From positions 1 to 38,706 of the forward strand of contig JAITMR010000007.1 in the NCBI GenBank assembly GCA_031277215.1: 38,706 nucleotides of DNA, given 5' to 3'. Below the pieces are notes generated by a model. The model was given only the letters and a program-made list of their open reading frames with translations, had not been told where the DNA came from and did not search any database. Source of the stretch: Burkholderiales bacterium (lineage in GTDB: Bacteria > Pseudomonadota > Gammaproteobacteria > Burkholderiales > Casimicrobiaceae). A program made the position numbers and the translations under genes. Shown piece by piece: positions 24,420-32,546 of the stretch (its first letter is position 1; each line of letters opens with the position of its first letter).

Positions 24420-25882
24420 CCGCCCCCCCCCTCTGTCTCATCATGAGGCACGTTGTTTTCTTCCGTTTCTCCGCCATTTTCCACCGCTTCAACCATCGGC
24501 ATTTCCTCAGACACGGGCGCCACGGGAACCGGCGTTTTCATTTTCTCCTCACTTGGAGGAGCCACGGGGGTTGGCGGTATGGTTTTCGGCGCAGGCGCTG
24601 CCCGCATAGGCGGCGGCACAGGCGCAACAACAGAGGGAAGTACAGGTGTTGGTTCTACGGCTGGAACGACCGGCGGCACAACAACGGGGGGCGGTGCCGG
24701 CGGAGGCGGCGTCTCTTTTTCCGTCACAACCGCCACCCGCTCGGGCGTCGGCAACCGCTTGATTTGAGCGCCAATGTCGAATATCTCTCCTTCAACACCG
24801 CTGCCAGCCCGAATCGCGGTGAACGGAGAGCGCGGCGCGGCCTGCGTCACCAAACCGGATTCTTCCAGCGATGTCACCAAACGGCTGGCATGCGCCGATT
24901 CACCGCGCAAAACGACTTCGTAGCGTGTTTCCTTGCTGCCCACGGTATTTTTTAGCTCCATTTGCGTCAGCCAGGTATCGTCGGGCAACAGTTTGGTGAT
25001 CTCGTCGAGAATGTGCACTGTCGCCGGATACGCTTCCTTGCGCTCTGGGACAAAATCGTAGTCGGCCACCAAGCGGTCAAGTTCATCATGCAGCCGAGTG
25101 ACTTCCGCCGCCTGTACTTGCATCGCATCGGCGTGTTTCCGCAGATCGGTTGTATGTGCGCGTTTCTGCCAGACCGGCAACGCAATCGCAGCAATCAGAA
25201 GCAGTGCGATGAACACCGCACCGACGGCAACCGCCCAGCGTTGCCAAGACTGCCAAGACGGCCTGTCTTCCGTCGGCAAAAGATTGAGTTTCGAGTCGAT
25301 GTTTTCGGGAGGATCCGCCGGCAAGGCCACGATCTCGGCGCCGACTTCACGCAGTTGCGCCATGATGCGGTCGGCGTGACTCCGTTGCACAGCAGCCAGC
25401 GCCACTTGAATTTCACCGCGCTCGGTATTGCGCCCGATCACTTGCGCGTCGAAGTACAACTCATCGCCGCGAAACGGTGTGTGCCGATCAAGGTCGTAAG
25501 CCAGCGCCTGTTTCAGGTTTTCTTCGAGCGCCTCCGGCAACACCAGCGTCCGCCGCAGAATCATCGACGACGGCAACGACAATGCTACCGGCGACTCCAG
25601 CCGCGCAATGGCTTCCCGCGCATAAAACAGCCGCACTTCCGGATCGGCAGTCATGTCGAGCGATGTTTGTATCACCCGCGTGGCGCGCCCGCCTTCCAAC
25701 GTAGGTGTCCACAGTTCCCATTGTGTTTCGCTGCAAACCACGACCGGCAACAACCGCCGATGCTGCAAACGCGAACGAATCGTCGCCGGCAAAAGCTGCA
25801 CGAGTTCGTTCTGCCACCAGCGCCAGAAATTGCACGCCGCAGCAACAAGGCTGTTCTGCAATGAGGCCGTCAATGCCGACAC
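24416..25882 (-). CDS. gspL: type II secretion platform protein GspL
   Basis: This is 488 residues from GTG 25882, with GGAGAGG upstream. The cytoplasmic actin-like part (about 45-205) carries LALSLPSSMILRRTLVLPEALEENLKQ-like and YDLDRHTPFRGDELYFDA segments typical of the PilM/GspL fold. The membrane segment is at about 216-237. A PilN-like periplasmic domain follows (about 240-370: VTRLHDELDRL, ILDEITKLLPDDTWLTQMEL). It ends in an unusual Pro/Val-rich tail (about 385-470), which standard GspL lacks. GspL recruits the ATPase GspE and contacts GspM. A 207-bp gap containing a short repeat separates it from gspK upstream; it overlaps gspM by four bases. Confidence 0.9.
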   Translation of the reverse strand: MSALTASLQNSLVAAACNFWRWWQNELVQLLPATIRSRLQHRRLLPVVVCSETQWELWTPTLEGGRATRVIQTSLDMTADPEVRLFYAREAIARLESPVALSLPSSMILRRTLVLPEALEENLKQALAYDLDRHTPFRGDELYFDAQVIGRNTERGEIQVALAAVQRSHADRIMAQLREVGAEIVALPADPPENIDSKLNLLPTEDRPSWQSWQRWAVAVGAVFIALLLIAAIALPVWQKRAHTTDLRKHADAMQVQAAEVTRLHDELDRLVADYDFVPERKEAYPATVHILDEITKLLPDDTWLTQMELKNTVGSKETRYEVVLRGESAHASRLVTSLEESGLVTQAAPRSPFTAIRAGSGVEGEIFDIGAQIKRLPTPERVAVVTEKETPPPPAPPPVVVPPVVPAVEPTPVLPSVVAPVPPPMRAAPAPKTIPPTPVAPPSEEKMKTPVPVAPVSEEMPMVEAVENGGETEENNVPHDETEGGGG

Positions 25883-26089
25883 CCGGACACCTCTCCTGAT
25901 GAAAATTGATGAAAGACGAACATTCTACCCGCCCAGCACTATCTCGCGCTATCCGCTGCTGTCATTTAAGGTCACAACCAAGCGTCCGGCATCAGAACCC
26001 CGTCATTCTGCGAGGGGCATGGCAATGCCACAGTGCCCTAGGCGGGATAGCGAAACGTAATTTGCCGCTTGGCATTCTCTGCCCTCTGA
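25883..26089. repeat. intra-operon gap with repeat fragment between gspK and gspL
   Basis: No gene is visible. The stretch contains CCCGTCATTCTGCGAGGGGC (near 26000-26019) and GGGATAGCGAAACGTAA (26044-26060). The first resembles CCGTCATTCTGCGCGTAGCG at 37063-37082. The second matches 17 bases, with one difference, of the palindrome between gspE and gspF at 30383. It therefore looks like insertion of a small mobile repeat into the operon. No terminator with a U tract is seen. Confidence 0.6.
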
Positions 26090-27004
26090 TTACGACTCTC
26101 CCCACAGCAACGCCACAAACGGGCGTTTCGGGTTGCCGGTGCGACGAATCACCGCTTTCCGCGTGAACTGCGTCCCATCTTCCATGGTCACGGCGGCCTT
26201 GATCCGCCAAGCCGACGAGCGGCCTCCTCCCCCACCCGGGAACGGCGGTAGCGGCAGGCGGTTGTTCAGCGCCTCCTGACGGTGCGCCAGATATTCATCG
26301 ACCATTTGTTCGGTGACATTGGGAAACGACAGCAACACTTCGCGCGGCGCTGTCTGCGGGTTGATGCTGGACTGGCGGGAATTGACCGTTAAAAACGGTG
26401 ACAACCGCATATACAACTCCGGCGTCACGCCCAGCACCATGCCGAATTCTTCGACCGCCTCAAACGGCGCATTGGCCGGACCGTATGGCAAACCGGCTTT
26501 TCTGTAATCCGCTTCTTTGGCGCCGCCGGTTCGCTTCGCGTCCCCTTCGGTGCGCCAGTTGACAACCGAATCGAGCAGATTCGTCGCCGCCATTTCGTCC
26601 AAGCCGCCCGTTCGCGTGAACAGCCCTTTCAGTAAATCGTCCCTGCCTGTGTTGAGATCAATGTACGCCCCTTCATCGACCGCCATTACTTCAATTTTCG
26701 CCTCACCTTCCTGCCACGTTCGCTTCAGTCCGTTCGGCTGCCACGTATCTTCCAGCGCCAGTCTTGGCGTCGCCAACTCGTACACCGTCCGTTCCACCGC
26801 GCCATTGGCGAGCCAGCGTGCGGTCGCAACCGACACCGCATTCTGTGTCGCCAGCGCTTCGTTGCGCATCGAAAATGCGAAACCGCCAGCGATGACGGTC
26901 AGCAATACCGTCGTCCATAGAACGATAATCAACGCGATGCCGCGTTGGCGGGCAACGCTATTGTCCCCGATCAAAATCTCCCGACCCTCTGATCCCTGAC
27001 TCAT
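26090..27004 (-). CDS. gspK: type II secretion minor pseudopilin GspK
   Basis: The start ATG 27004 overlaps the gspJ stop (ATGA) and gives 304 residues; a longer in-frame start lies wholly inside gspJ and is rejected. The leader ends in ARQRG, with processing expected before IALIIVLWTTVLLTVIAGG. As is usual for GspK there is no glutamate at +5. The large globular part includes VDEGAYIDLNTGRDDLLKGL and the SAM-like region NSRQSSINPQTAPREVLLSFPNVTEQMVDEYL. GspK caps the pseudopilus tip with GspI and GspJ. Gly-rich PGGGGGR near residue 260 is a small oddity. Confidence 0.93.
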   Translation of the reverse strand: MSQGSEGREILIGDNSVARQRGIALIIVLWTTVLLTVIAGGFAFSMRNEALATQNAVSVATARWLANGAVERTVYELATPRLALEDTWQPNGLKRTWQEGEAKIEVMAVDEGAYIDLNTGRDDLLKGLFTRTGGLDEMAATNLLDSVVNWRTEGDAKRTGGAKEADYRKAGLPYGPANAPFEAVEEFGMVLGVTPELYMRLSPFLTVNSRQSSINPQTAPREVLLSFPNVTEQMVDEYLAHRQEALNNRLPLPPFPGGGGGRSSAWRIKAAVTMEDGTQFTRKAVIRRTGNPKRPFVALLWGES

Positions 27005-27687
27005 ACGCCCATACATTTTCCGCTCGCTTCGTTCCACTGCCGACAACCCGCTTCCATACCTTTGCGCACTTCCGCATAAAACGTCGGCCATTGTGTCCCG
27101 TCTTCCAGTTTGACATCCATCCGAATCATCTGCGGCAAGCGCTGATCATCTTTCCAGTCGTTGCTCCATTTCGGCTCAGCATTGATCGCCGCGTCGCCTT
27201 CGATTCCATAATATTGGAACGTCACGCTCTCGACACGATCCGCCAGAACGGAGCGTTTGTCCGGCAAAAATTTCAGCGTCTTTTTTCCGAGCTTGTCGGT
27301 CTCGGGAATCGAATGCTCAAGCACCAGCCTGCCGTAGCCTCCCTCGCGCACCACATGCAAACGCCAGGCCCACAACCCGCCGCCCAGCACTCGCGGCGGC
27401 AGTGCCGATATGTAGGTCAGTTGATTGCGGCCACCTTCAAAAATCAGCGGGAACTCGTTCATCTTGCGCTGACGCGACGGGTGCATGTTCTCCCATTGCG
27501 CCCGCAAAAAATCTTCGACGAGCCGAATTGACGCGGCATCATCGGTGCGCAATTCGCCCACTTCAACGCTGCGTCCCGCTGTGCGAAATACGCCGAACAA
27601 TGTCGCCGAAATGAGCGACAGCAGCAGCAACGCCACGATCAGTTCGACCAACGTGAATCCCTGCGAGCGAAAACAAGGAGAACGCAT
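27001..27687 (-). CDS. gspJ: type II secretion minor pseudopilin GspJ
   Basis: The start ATG 27687 overlaps the gspI stop as TGATG and has AAGGAGG upstream, giving 228 residues; a GTG three bases earlier is possible. The prepilin site is RSQG/FTLVELIVALLLL with Glu at +5. The C-terminal globular part (LVEDFLRAQWENM, NQLTYISALPPRVLGGG, LADRVESVTFQYYG) matches GspJ. It sits at the pseudopilus tip with GspI and GspK and is processed by a prepilin peptidase not encoded in this window. Confidence 0.93.
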   Translation of the reverse strand: MRSPCFRSQGFTLVELIVALLLLSLISATLFGVFRTAGRSVEVGELRTDDAASIRLVEDFLRAQWENMHPSRQRKMNEFPLIFEGGRNQLTYISALPPRVLGGGLWAWRLHVVREGGYGRLVLEHSIPETDKLGKKTLKFLPDKRSVLADRVESVTFQYYGIEGDAAINAEPKWSNDWKDDQRLPQMIRMDVKLEDGTQWPTFYAEVRKGMEAGCRQWNEASGKCMGV

Positions 27688-28121
27688 CACGGCCCTCCTT
27701 GCTCAATCTGGCTGATTTTGAGCGTCTCCAACGCAAATGTCCGATCCCTGTCGGCGACACCGGGAAAACGCACTTCTACTTGCAACCGATACAATCTGTA
27801 CGTCAACGATTCCGTTGGTTGCGTCGTCTCGCCTTCGAGCGACGGCGGCATGTACGGCTCAACCTGCAACGTCCACTGCACATCGCCGTCCCGACCACTC
27901 TCCGATGTCGCGCTCAACGGATGCACCGTCGCCGCCTGCGCCAGTTGGTTCTGCGCCACCTGCACAGCGCGGCTCCAGGCGTCTGCCGACGCGGCGTTAT
28001 TCATCGCGCCGCCGAACAACCGGAACAAGGCAGTGCCGATCAGCGCCAATACCACGAACGCCACCAACACTTCGAGAAGCGAAAATCCCCGCATTTTCTG
28101 TCGCGTCGCTCGCCATCGCAT
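27687..28121 (-). CDS. gspI: type II secretion minor pseudopilin GspI
   Basis: This is 144 residues with GGAGT seven bases before the ATG; the ribosome binding site overlaps the end of gspH. The processing site is KMRG/FSLLEVLVAFVVLAL with Glu at +5. The short C-terminal domain has WSRAVQVAQNQLAQA and YRLYRLQVEVRFPG, typical of GspI. It initiates the tip complex with GspJ and GspK. Confidence 0.92.
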   Translation of the reverse strand: MRWRATRQKMRGFSLLEVLVAFVVLALIGTALFRLFGGAMNNAASADAWSRAVQVAQNQLAQAATVHPLSATSESGRDGDVQWTLQVEPYMPPSLEGETTQPTESLTYRLYRLQVEVRFPGVADRDRTFALETLKISQIEQGGP

Positions 28122-28126
28122 CTTCG

Positions 28127-28633
28127 TTACTCCAGAATCGCCACGCGACCTGTCAACCAGTCAATATCGACTTCATATTTGCGATCGCTGTCTTCACCGG
28201 CGGCGACCGTAATACGCCCCCCATTGGATCCGCCATCAGGAAAGAATCGAATGCCGCCAACGGTTTCGCTGATCTGATCCGTCTGCGCCGTGAACAGTTT
28301 CAGCACAATGGCCTCCGACAACCGATACTCACGCGGATCCTCATTGATTTTGAAAGTCCGGCGTTCAAGATCAAGCTCCAGAAATGTTTCGCGCCGCTGC
28401 GCCACGGCCTCTGAGCGCACTTGACGCGCCGCCGCCGCCAATTGACGGGCAGCGCTTCGCATTTCCCCGTCCGACGGCCCATCGCCAAGCAATATCGGTA
28501 GCGCCGTGCCCATGACAATCGCCAACAGCACCAGAACCATCACCATTTCCAGCAACGAAAAACCGTACACGGTCCTGCGCATCTTGCCGCAGCGTGACGC
28601 CACGACACGATGTCGCGCCGCCGAAAGGCTCAT
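28127..28633 (-). CDS. gspH: type II secretion minor pseudopilin GspH
   Basis: The start is taken as ATG 28633, 10 bases after the gspG stop, giving 168 residues. A longer start would lie inside gspG, and an inner ATG at 28582 would give a shorter, more usual leader; the ribosome binding sites do not decide. The processing site is RTVYG/FSLLEMVMVLVLLAIV with Glu at +5. The globular domain contains AARQLAAAARQVRSEAVAQRR and RVAILE at the end. GspH joins the tip complex to the GspG fibre. Confidence 0.88.
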   Translation of the reverse strand: MSLSAARHRVVASRCGKMRRTVYGFSLLEMVMVLVLLAIVMGTALPILLGDGPSDGEMRSAARQLAAAARQVRSEAVAQRRETFLELDLERRTFKINEDPREYRLSEAIVLKLFTAQTDQISETVGGIRFFPDGGSNGGRITVAAGEDSDRKYEVDIDWLTGRVAILE

Positions 28634-28643
28634 TGCAAAACCG

Positions 28644-29090
28644 TCACTTCGGTTCGGCGCTGGAAATATCCTTATCGGCACCTTCGCCGCCCTCTTGACC
28701 GTTAGCGCCTAATGAAATCACCTCGTAGGGTGCGCCGCCACTGCCGGGCACCACGTATTTGTATTCGTTTTGCCAAGGGTCTTTCGGAACTTGTTTGTCT
28801 TTCCAATAGGGACCATTCCAGCGGCTCAGCCCGGAAGGCGCTGTAATCAGCGCCTGCAAGCCTTCTGATTGGGTCGGATACCGCCCCACTTCGAGCTTGA
28901 ACAGGTCGAGCGTCTGTGCAATTTGCTGAATCTGGATACGTGCCGCATCGGCTTTGGCCTTTTCGCCCTGCCCAATGAAGTTGCCAGCAACAATCGCCAT
29001 GATGATTCCCAGAAGCACCAGAACGACCAGAATTTCTATCAAGGTCATCCCGCGCTGCCATTGCCGTTTCAATGATTTCCTTTGCAACAT
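28644..29090 (-). CDS. gspG: type II secretion major pseudopilin GspG
   Basis: This is 148 residues with AAGGAG well placed before the ATG. The leader MLQRKSLKRQWQRG is cut before MTLIEILVVLVLLGII; Met replaces the usual Phe at +1, and Glu is at +5. The C-terminal part has the GspG hallmarks EVGRYPTQSEGLQALI, WNGPYWKDKQVPKDPWQNEY and a calcium-site-like end GANGQEGGEGADKDI. It is the main subunit of the pseudopilus that pushes substrates through GspD. A gap of 23 bases separates it from gspF. Confidence 0.96.
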   Translation of the reverse strand: MLQRKSLKRQWQRGMTLIEILVVLVLLGIIMAIVAGNFIGQGEKAKADAARIQIQQIAQTLDLFKLEVGRYPTQSEGLQALITAPSGLSRWNGPYWKDKQVPKDPWQNEYKYVVPGSGGAPYEVISLGANGQEGGEGADKDISSAEPK

Positions 29091-29113
29091 TTTCTTCTCT
29101 CCTTTTCCCGATG

Positions 29114-30349
29114 CTAACGCACAAGGTCGGTCATTCCGATAATGCCGAGCATAATCGACAACACAATCATGAAAACCACCGCCGCCAGCACCAAAATCAT
29201 TACCGGCTCCAACACGGCCAGAAACCGCCTGACCGCGATTTGTACTTCTCTATCGTAAATATCGGCCACGCGCATCAGCATTTCTTCCAAGCGACCGCTT
29301 TCCTCACCGACGATAATCATTTGCGTTGCCAGCTTCGGATACACGCCGGTGTCCGCCAATGGTTTGCCGAAGCCGCGACCCTCGCGCAAATGCGCGATTA
29401 CACCGTCCAGAACCCGCGCCATTTCCAGATTGGTCATCGTGTCCTTAACGATTGCCAATGCCGATAACAGCGTTACGCCGTTGCCAATCAGCGTTGCCAG
29501 CGTTCGGGCGAACCGTGCCGTTTCCGAGCGTGTGATCACATCGCCCAACAGCGCCCGTCGCAATACCCAAGCGTCCCAATGCGCCCGCGTTTTCGGACTT
29601 TTGAGAAAGCCGCGCACCATGCCACCGAATAAAAACGCGGCAACCAGCAGCGTCCACCACCAATCTTTCATGACTGCGCCCAGCCAAACGACGACCTGGG
29701 TCGGGATCGGCAACGCTTTCCCCGATTGCGCGAAAGTTGTCTCAAATTGCGGCACCACCCAGATCAGCAGGACAACGACCGACAATACCGCAACCATCAG
29801 CAAAATCGTCGGATAAATCATTGCCGACTTGACCGACTCTCGAAGCTCCTTGTTGCGCTCCATCGTATCGGCCAACCGCGTCAACACCGTCGATAACGCG
29901 CCGCCGGCTTCGCCCGCCCGCACCAAATTGATGTAGAAGCGCGTGAACACATCCGGGCGCTGTTCAAGCGCTTGCGACAATGCCCGACCGCCGCGCACGT
30001 TATCCCGAATGCTTTGCAACAACGTTGTCAGCGGCGGTGTTTCTGAAAGCGAGATCAATGTTTCCAGCGCCCGATCCAACGGCAAGCCAGCGCGCAACAA
30101 CGTCGCCATCTCTCGCGTCAGTGACATCACTTGGTCGCGCGTCACCTTTCGGCTAGCGAAAAGGCTAACGCTTTTTTTGTCTTTCCCTTTTCCTGCCGCT
30201 ATGTCGGCGGCACTGCCCAGCGCAATTGAAATCGGCATCATGCCCTGATCGCGCAGCCGTTCGATCACGTCCATTTCCGTCGGCGCGTCCATCACGCCGA
30301 TGGTGGTTTCCCCTCCGGTTTTGGCGGCCTTGTAGCGGTAAGTCGGCAT
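29114..30349 (-). CDS. gspF: type II secretion inner-membrane protein GspF
   Basis: This is 411 residues, normal for the family. It begins MPTYRYKAAKTGGETTIGVMDA. Two related cytoplasmic helical domains follow (T2SSF repeats: VMSLTREMATLLRAGLPLDRALETL at about 75-100 and TARFARTLATLIGNGVTLLSAL at about 275-297), with VRAGEAGG and VGEESGRLEEML in equivalent places. There are three membrane segments (about 170-190, 220-245 and 380-405). GspF is the platform core that couples GspE ATP hydrolysis to pseudopilus assembly. Confidence 0.95.
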   Translation of the reverse strand: MPTYRYKAAKTGGETTIGVMDAPTEMDVIERLRDQGMMPISIALGSAADIAAGKGKDKKSVSLFASRKVTRDQVMSLTREMATLLRAGLPLDRALETLISLSETPPLTTLLQSIRDNVRGGRALSQALEQRPDVFTRFYINLVRAGEAGGALSTVLTRLADTMERNKELRESVKSAMIYPTILLMVAVLSVVVLLIWVVPQFETTFAQSGKALPIPTQVVVWLGAVMKDWWWTLLVAAFLFGGMVRGFLKSPKTRAHWDAWVLRRALLGDVITRSETARFARTLATLIGNGVTLLSALAIVKDTMTNLEMARVLDGVIAHLREGRGFGKPLADTGVYPKLATQMIIVGEESGRLEEMLMRVADIYDREVQIAVRRFLAVLEPVMILVLAAVVFMIVLSIMLGIIGMTDLVR

Positions 30350-30382
30350 GGGTTATCGGCTCCCGTTATAGCACCGCAGGCT

Positions 30383-30402
30383 GGGATAGCGAAGCGTATC
30401 CC
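30383..30402. repeat. short palindromic repeat between gspE and gspF
   Basis: GGGATAGCGAAGCGTATCCC is an inverted repeat with six-base arms in the 128-bp gap between the two genes. A near-identical left part lies in the gspK-gspL gap at 26044-26060. It carries no U tract on the minus strand and is unlikely to terminate transcription. Confidence 0.6.
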
Positions 30403-30477
30403 GGCATTTCGATCTCACGCGAAGGCGCGGGAGAAAAAGCGTATGCGCTTGAAAAAGGTTTTCGCCGCTCACCATCA

Positions 30478-32262
30478 TCAGTCTTCGCGGGTCGCCCGCA
30501 GCACTTCCTCAATCGTGGTGACTCCCGCCAACGCTTTGCGCAAACCGTCTTCGTACATCGTGGTCATTCCGTCGGCGACGGCCTGTACCTTGATTTCGCC
30601 GGAGGTGGCGTGCTTCATCACCAGACTGCGCACCGCGTCGGTCATCAGCAAGACTTCAAGGATGCAGACGCGCCCCATATAGCCCGTGTTTGAACACTCT
30701 TTGCAACCCTTCGCATGCCACAGGGTAATGTCTTGCTCCGCCTCCGGCGCAAATTTCCGCAAGCCGAGTTCATCCACCATTTCCGGCAAAACAGTGTACG
30801 GCTCCTTGCAGTGTTCGCACAGGGTACGCACCAATCGCTGTGCCTGAATGCCAATCACGGTCGAAGTCAACAGATAATCTTCCATCCCCATATCGAGCAA
30901 TCGGTTGACGGTGGACGCCGAGTCATTGGTGTGGATGGTTGACAGCACGAGGTGTCCGGTCAGCGCCGACTGCACGGCAATCTGCGCCGTTTCGAGGTCG
31001 CGGATTTCTCCGATCATGATAACGTCCGGGTCTTGCCGAACGATAGAACGCAGCGCATTGGCAAACGTTAAATCAATTTGCGGCTTGACTTGAATCTGGT
31101 TGATTCCCGGCATTTGGTACTCAACAGGGTCTTCGACGGTCAGAATTTTGACGTCCGGTTTGTTGACGCGATCAAGCGCTGTATACAGTGTCGTCGTTTT
31201 CCCGGAACCGGTCGGCCCGGTCACCAGCAAAATACCGTTCGGCTGCATCAGCGCCGACAAAAAGCGTTCCAGCGTTTTCTCGGAAAAGCCGAGCTTGTGG
31301 AAATCCAGCGCCACGCCGCCTTTATCGAGAATACGCATCACCACCGACTCGCCGTGCATCGTCGGAACCGTCGATACCCGCAAGTCGATTTCCTTGCCCT
31401 GTGTGCGCAACCGGATACGACCATCCTGCGGCAACCGACGCTCGGCAATGTCAAGATTGGCGATGATCTTGACACGCGAAATGACTGCCGCCGACAATCG
31501 TTTCGGCGGCGATTCGATTTCATGCAGCACGCCGTCGATCCGGTAGCGAACAATTAGCCGATCTTCAAACGGTTCAATGTGAATATCGGACGCACGCATC
31601 GACAGCGCGTTGGTAATAATCAGCGACACCAACCGAATCACCGGCGCTTCCGACGCCAAGTCCTTCAACTGCTGCACGTCGGCATTCAACCCGAATTCGT
31701 CAGTTTCAATACCGACATCGCCAACAATCTGACCGACCGCCGAACGACCGGTTCCGTACAAACGCTCAAGCGCCGTTTCAACTTCCGACGGCAATGCCAC
31801 CTGCGGCACAATGCGTTTGCCGGTCGCCATCGTGAATGCTTCGATGGTGAACGTATCGCCAGGATCAACCATCGCCAGCGTCAGCTCTTCTTCGCTTTCA
31901 CGCAACGGCAATACTTTGGCCTCGCGCAAAAAACGCGGCGAGATTCGCTCTTCGAGAATCGGCAATTCGGGAAACTGGTCGGTGCGCACCAGCGGTAAAC
32001 CGTAAATTTTCGCCAGCGCCTCCGCGATGTCAATCGGCGCGACCAGCCCCAATGTGATCAGCAGATTGGCAAATTTTTCGTTGGGCGTATCCTGATACAA
32101 GCGCGATGCACGTTCCAACGCCAGCGCGTCGAGCTTGCCACGCGCAATCAGCATTTCGCCCAGCGATTTCTGCGGCAGTTTCGGCTCCATTATCGAGCCA
32201 GAGGAGTCCTGCGGCAAAGGGGACGGTATCAAAGCGTTTGCGGCTTCCTCGTTGGCGTCCAC
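30478..32262 (-). CDS. gspE: type II secretion ATPase GspE
   Basis: This is 594 residues from GTG 32262, with CAGGTG upstream; the inner ATG at residue 25 is less well placed. The N-terminal T2SSE domain (about 30-170: LGEMLIARGKLDALALERA) binds GspL. The catalytic part has Walker A GPTGSGKTT (349-357), Asp box LTVEDPVEY (375-382), Walker B DVIMIGEIRD (413-422), His box GHLVLSTIHTND (436-447) and a zinc site with cysteines 482, 485, 520 and 523. It hydrolyses ATP on the cytoplasmic face. It is the first gene of the operon E-F-G-H-I-J-K-L-M-C/N-D. Confidence 0.96.
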   Translation of the reverse strand: MDANEEAANALIPSPLPQDSSGSIMEPKLPQKSLGEMLIARGKLDALALERASRLYQDTPNEKFANLLITLGLVAPIDIAEALAKIYGLPLVRTDQFPELPILEERISPRFLREAKVLPLRESEEELTLAMVDPGDTFTIEAFTMATGKRIVPQVALPSEVETALERLYGTGRSAVGQIVGDVGIETDEFGLNADVQQLKDLASEAPVIRLVSLIITNALSMRASDIHIEPFEDRLIVRYRIDGVLHEIESPPKRLSAAVISRVKIIANLDIAERRLPQDGRIRLRTQGKEIDLRVSTVPTMHGESVVMRILDKGGVALDFHKLGFSEKTLERFLSALMQPNGILLVTGPTGSGKTTTLYTALDRVNKPDVKILTVEDPVEYQMPGINQIQVKPQIDLTFANALRSIVRQDPDVIMIGEIRDLETAQIAVQSALTGHLVLSTIHTNDSASTVNRLLDMGMEDYLLTSTVIGIQAQRLVRTLCEHCKEPYTVLPEMVDELGLRKFAPEAEQDITLWHAKGCKECSNTGYMGRVCILEVLLMTDAVRSLVMKHATSGEIKVQAVADGMTTMYEDGLRKALAGVTTIEEVLRATRED

Positions 32263-32303
32263 GTTAACACCTGCATTAATAAGAGAAAATTTTGTAGCGT
32301 TTG

Positions 32304-32312
32304 ATCATAGCA
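32304..32312 (-). promoter_or_regulatory. possible extended -10 promoter of the T2SS operon
   Basis: The minus strand reads TGCTATGAT, an extended -10 element (TGn then TATGAT), 42 bases before the GTG of gspE. No good -35 is present at 16-18 nt, which extended -10 promoters can tolerate. Confidence 0.4.
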
Positions 32313-32420
32313 CGAAGGCCTGCTTGCCATGTATCGTTGTTTCACAGGCGGTGACAAAGCGCCACGCAGCAGGCTTTAGTCGTGGTGAGCTTGCGAACCG
32401 CGAGCGTCCCGCCCGCAACA

Positions 32421-32506
32421 AACCCCCGTCGGCCTCGCCGACACCCTCCCCGATCAAAATCGTTTCGGGGACAGGCTCTTTGAAAAGGGAGCGAGTCGGG
32501 GGCTTT
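32421..32506. repeat. hairpin repeat between hemL and gspE
   Basis: CCCCGATCAAAATCGTTTCGGGG lies at 32448-32470 with arms CCCCGA/TCGGGG, followed by ACAGGCTCTTT. An outer pair, ACCCCCG (from 32422) and CGGGGG (near 32497-32502), may enclose it. Related hairpins lie at 33925-33949 (inverted), 36994-37016 and 37260-37282. The rest of 32263-32546 has no gene. The structure may also end the hemL transcript, but no U tract follows. Confidence 0.65.
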
Positions 32507-32546
32507 TCCTTCGCGCCTTCGCGTGAGACGCTTTTCTGATCCCCGA

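Noticed and set aside
24962-25864. 300-codon open frame antisense to gspL
   Set aside because: Its composition is Arg/Gln/His-rich, typical of a shadow frame, and it has no ribosome binding site or domain.
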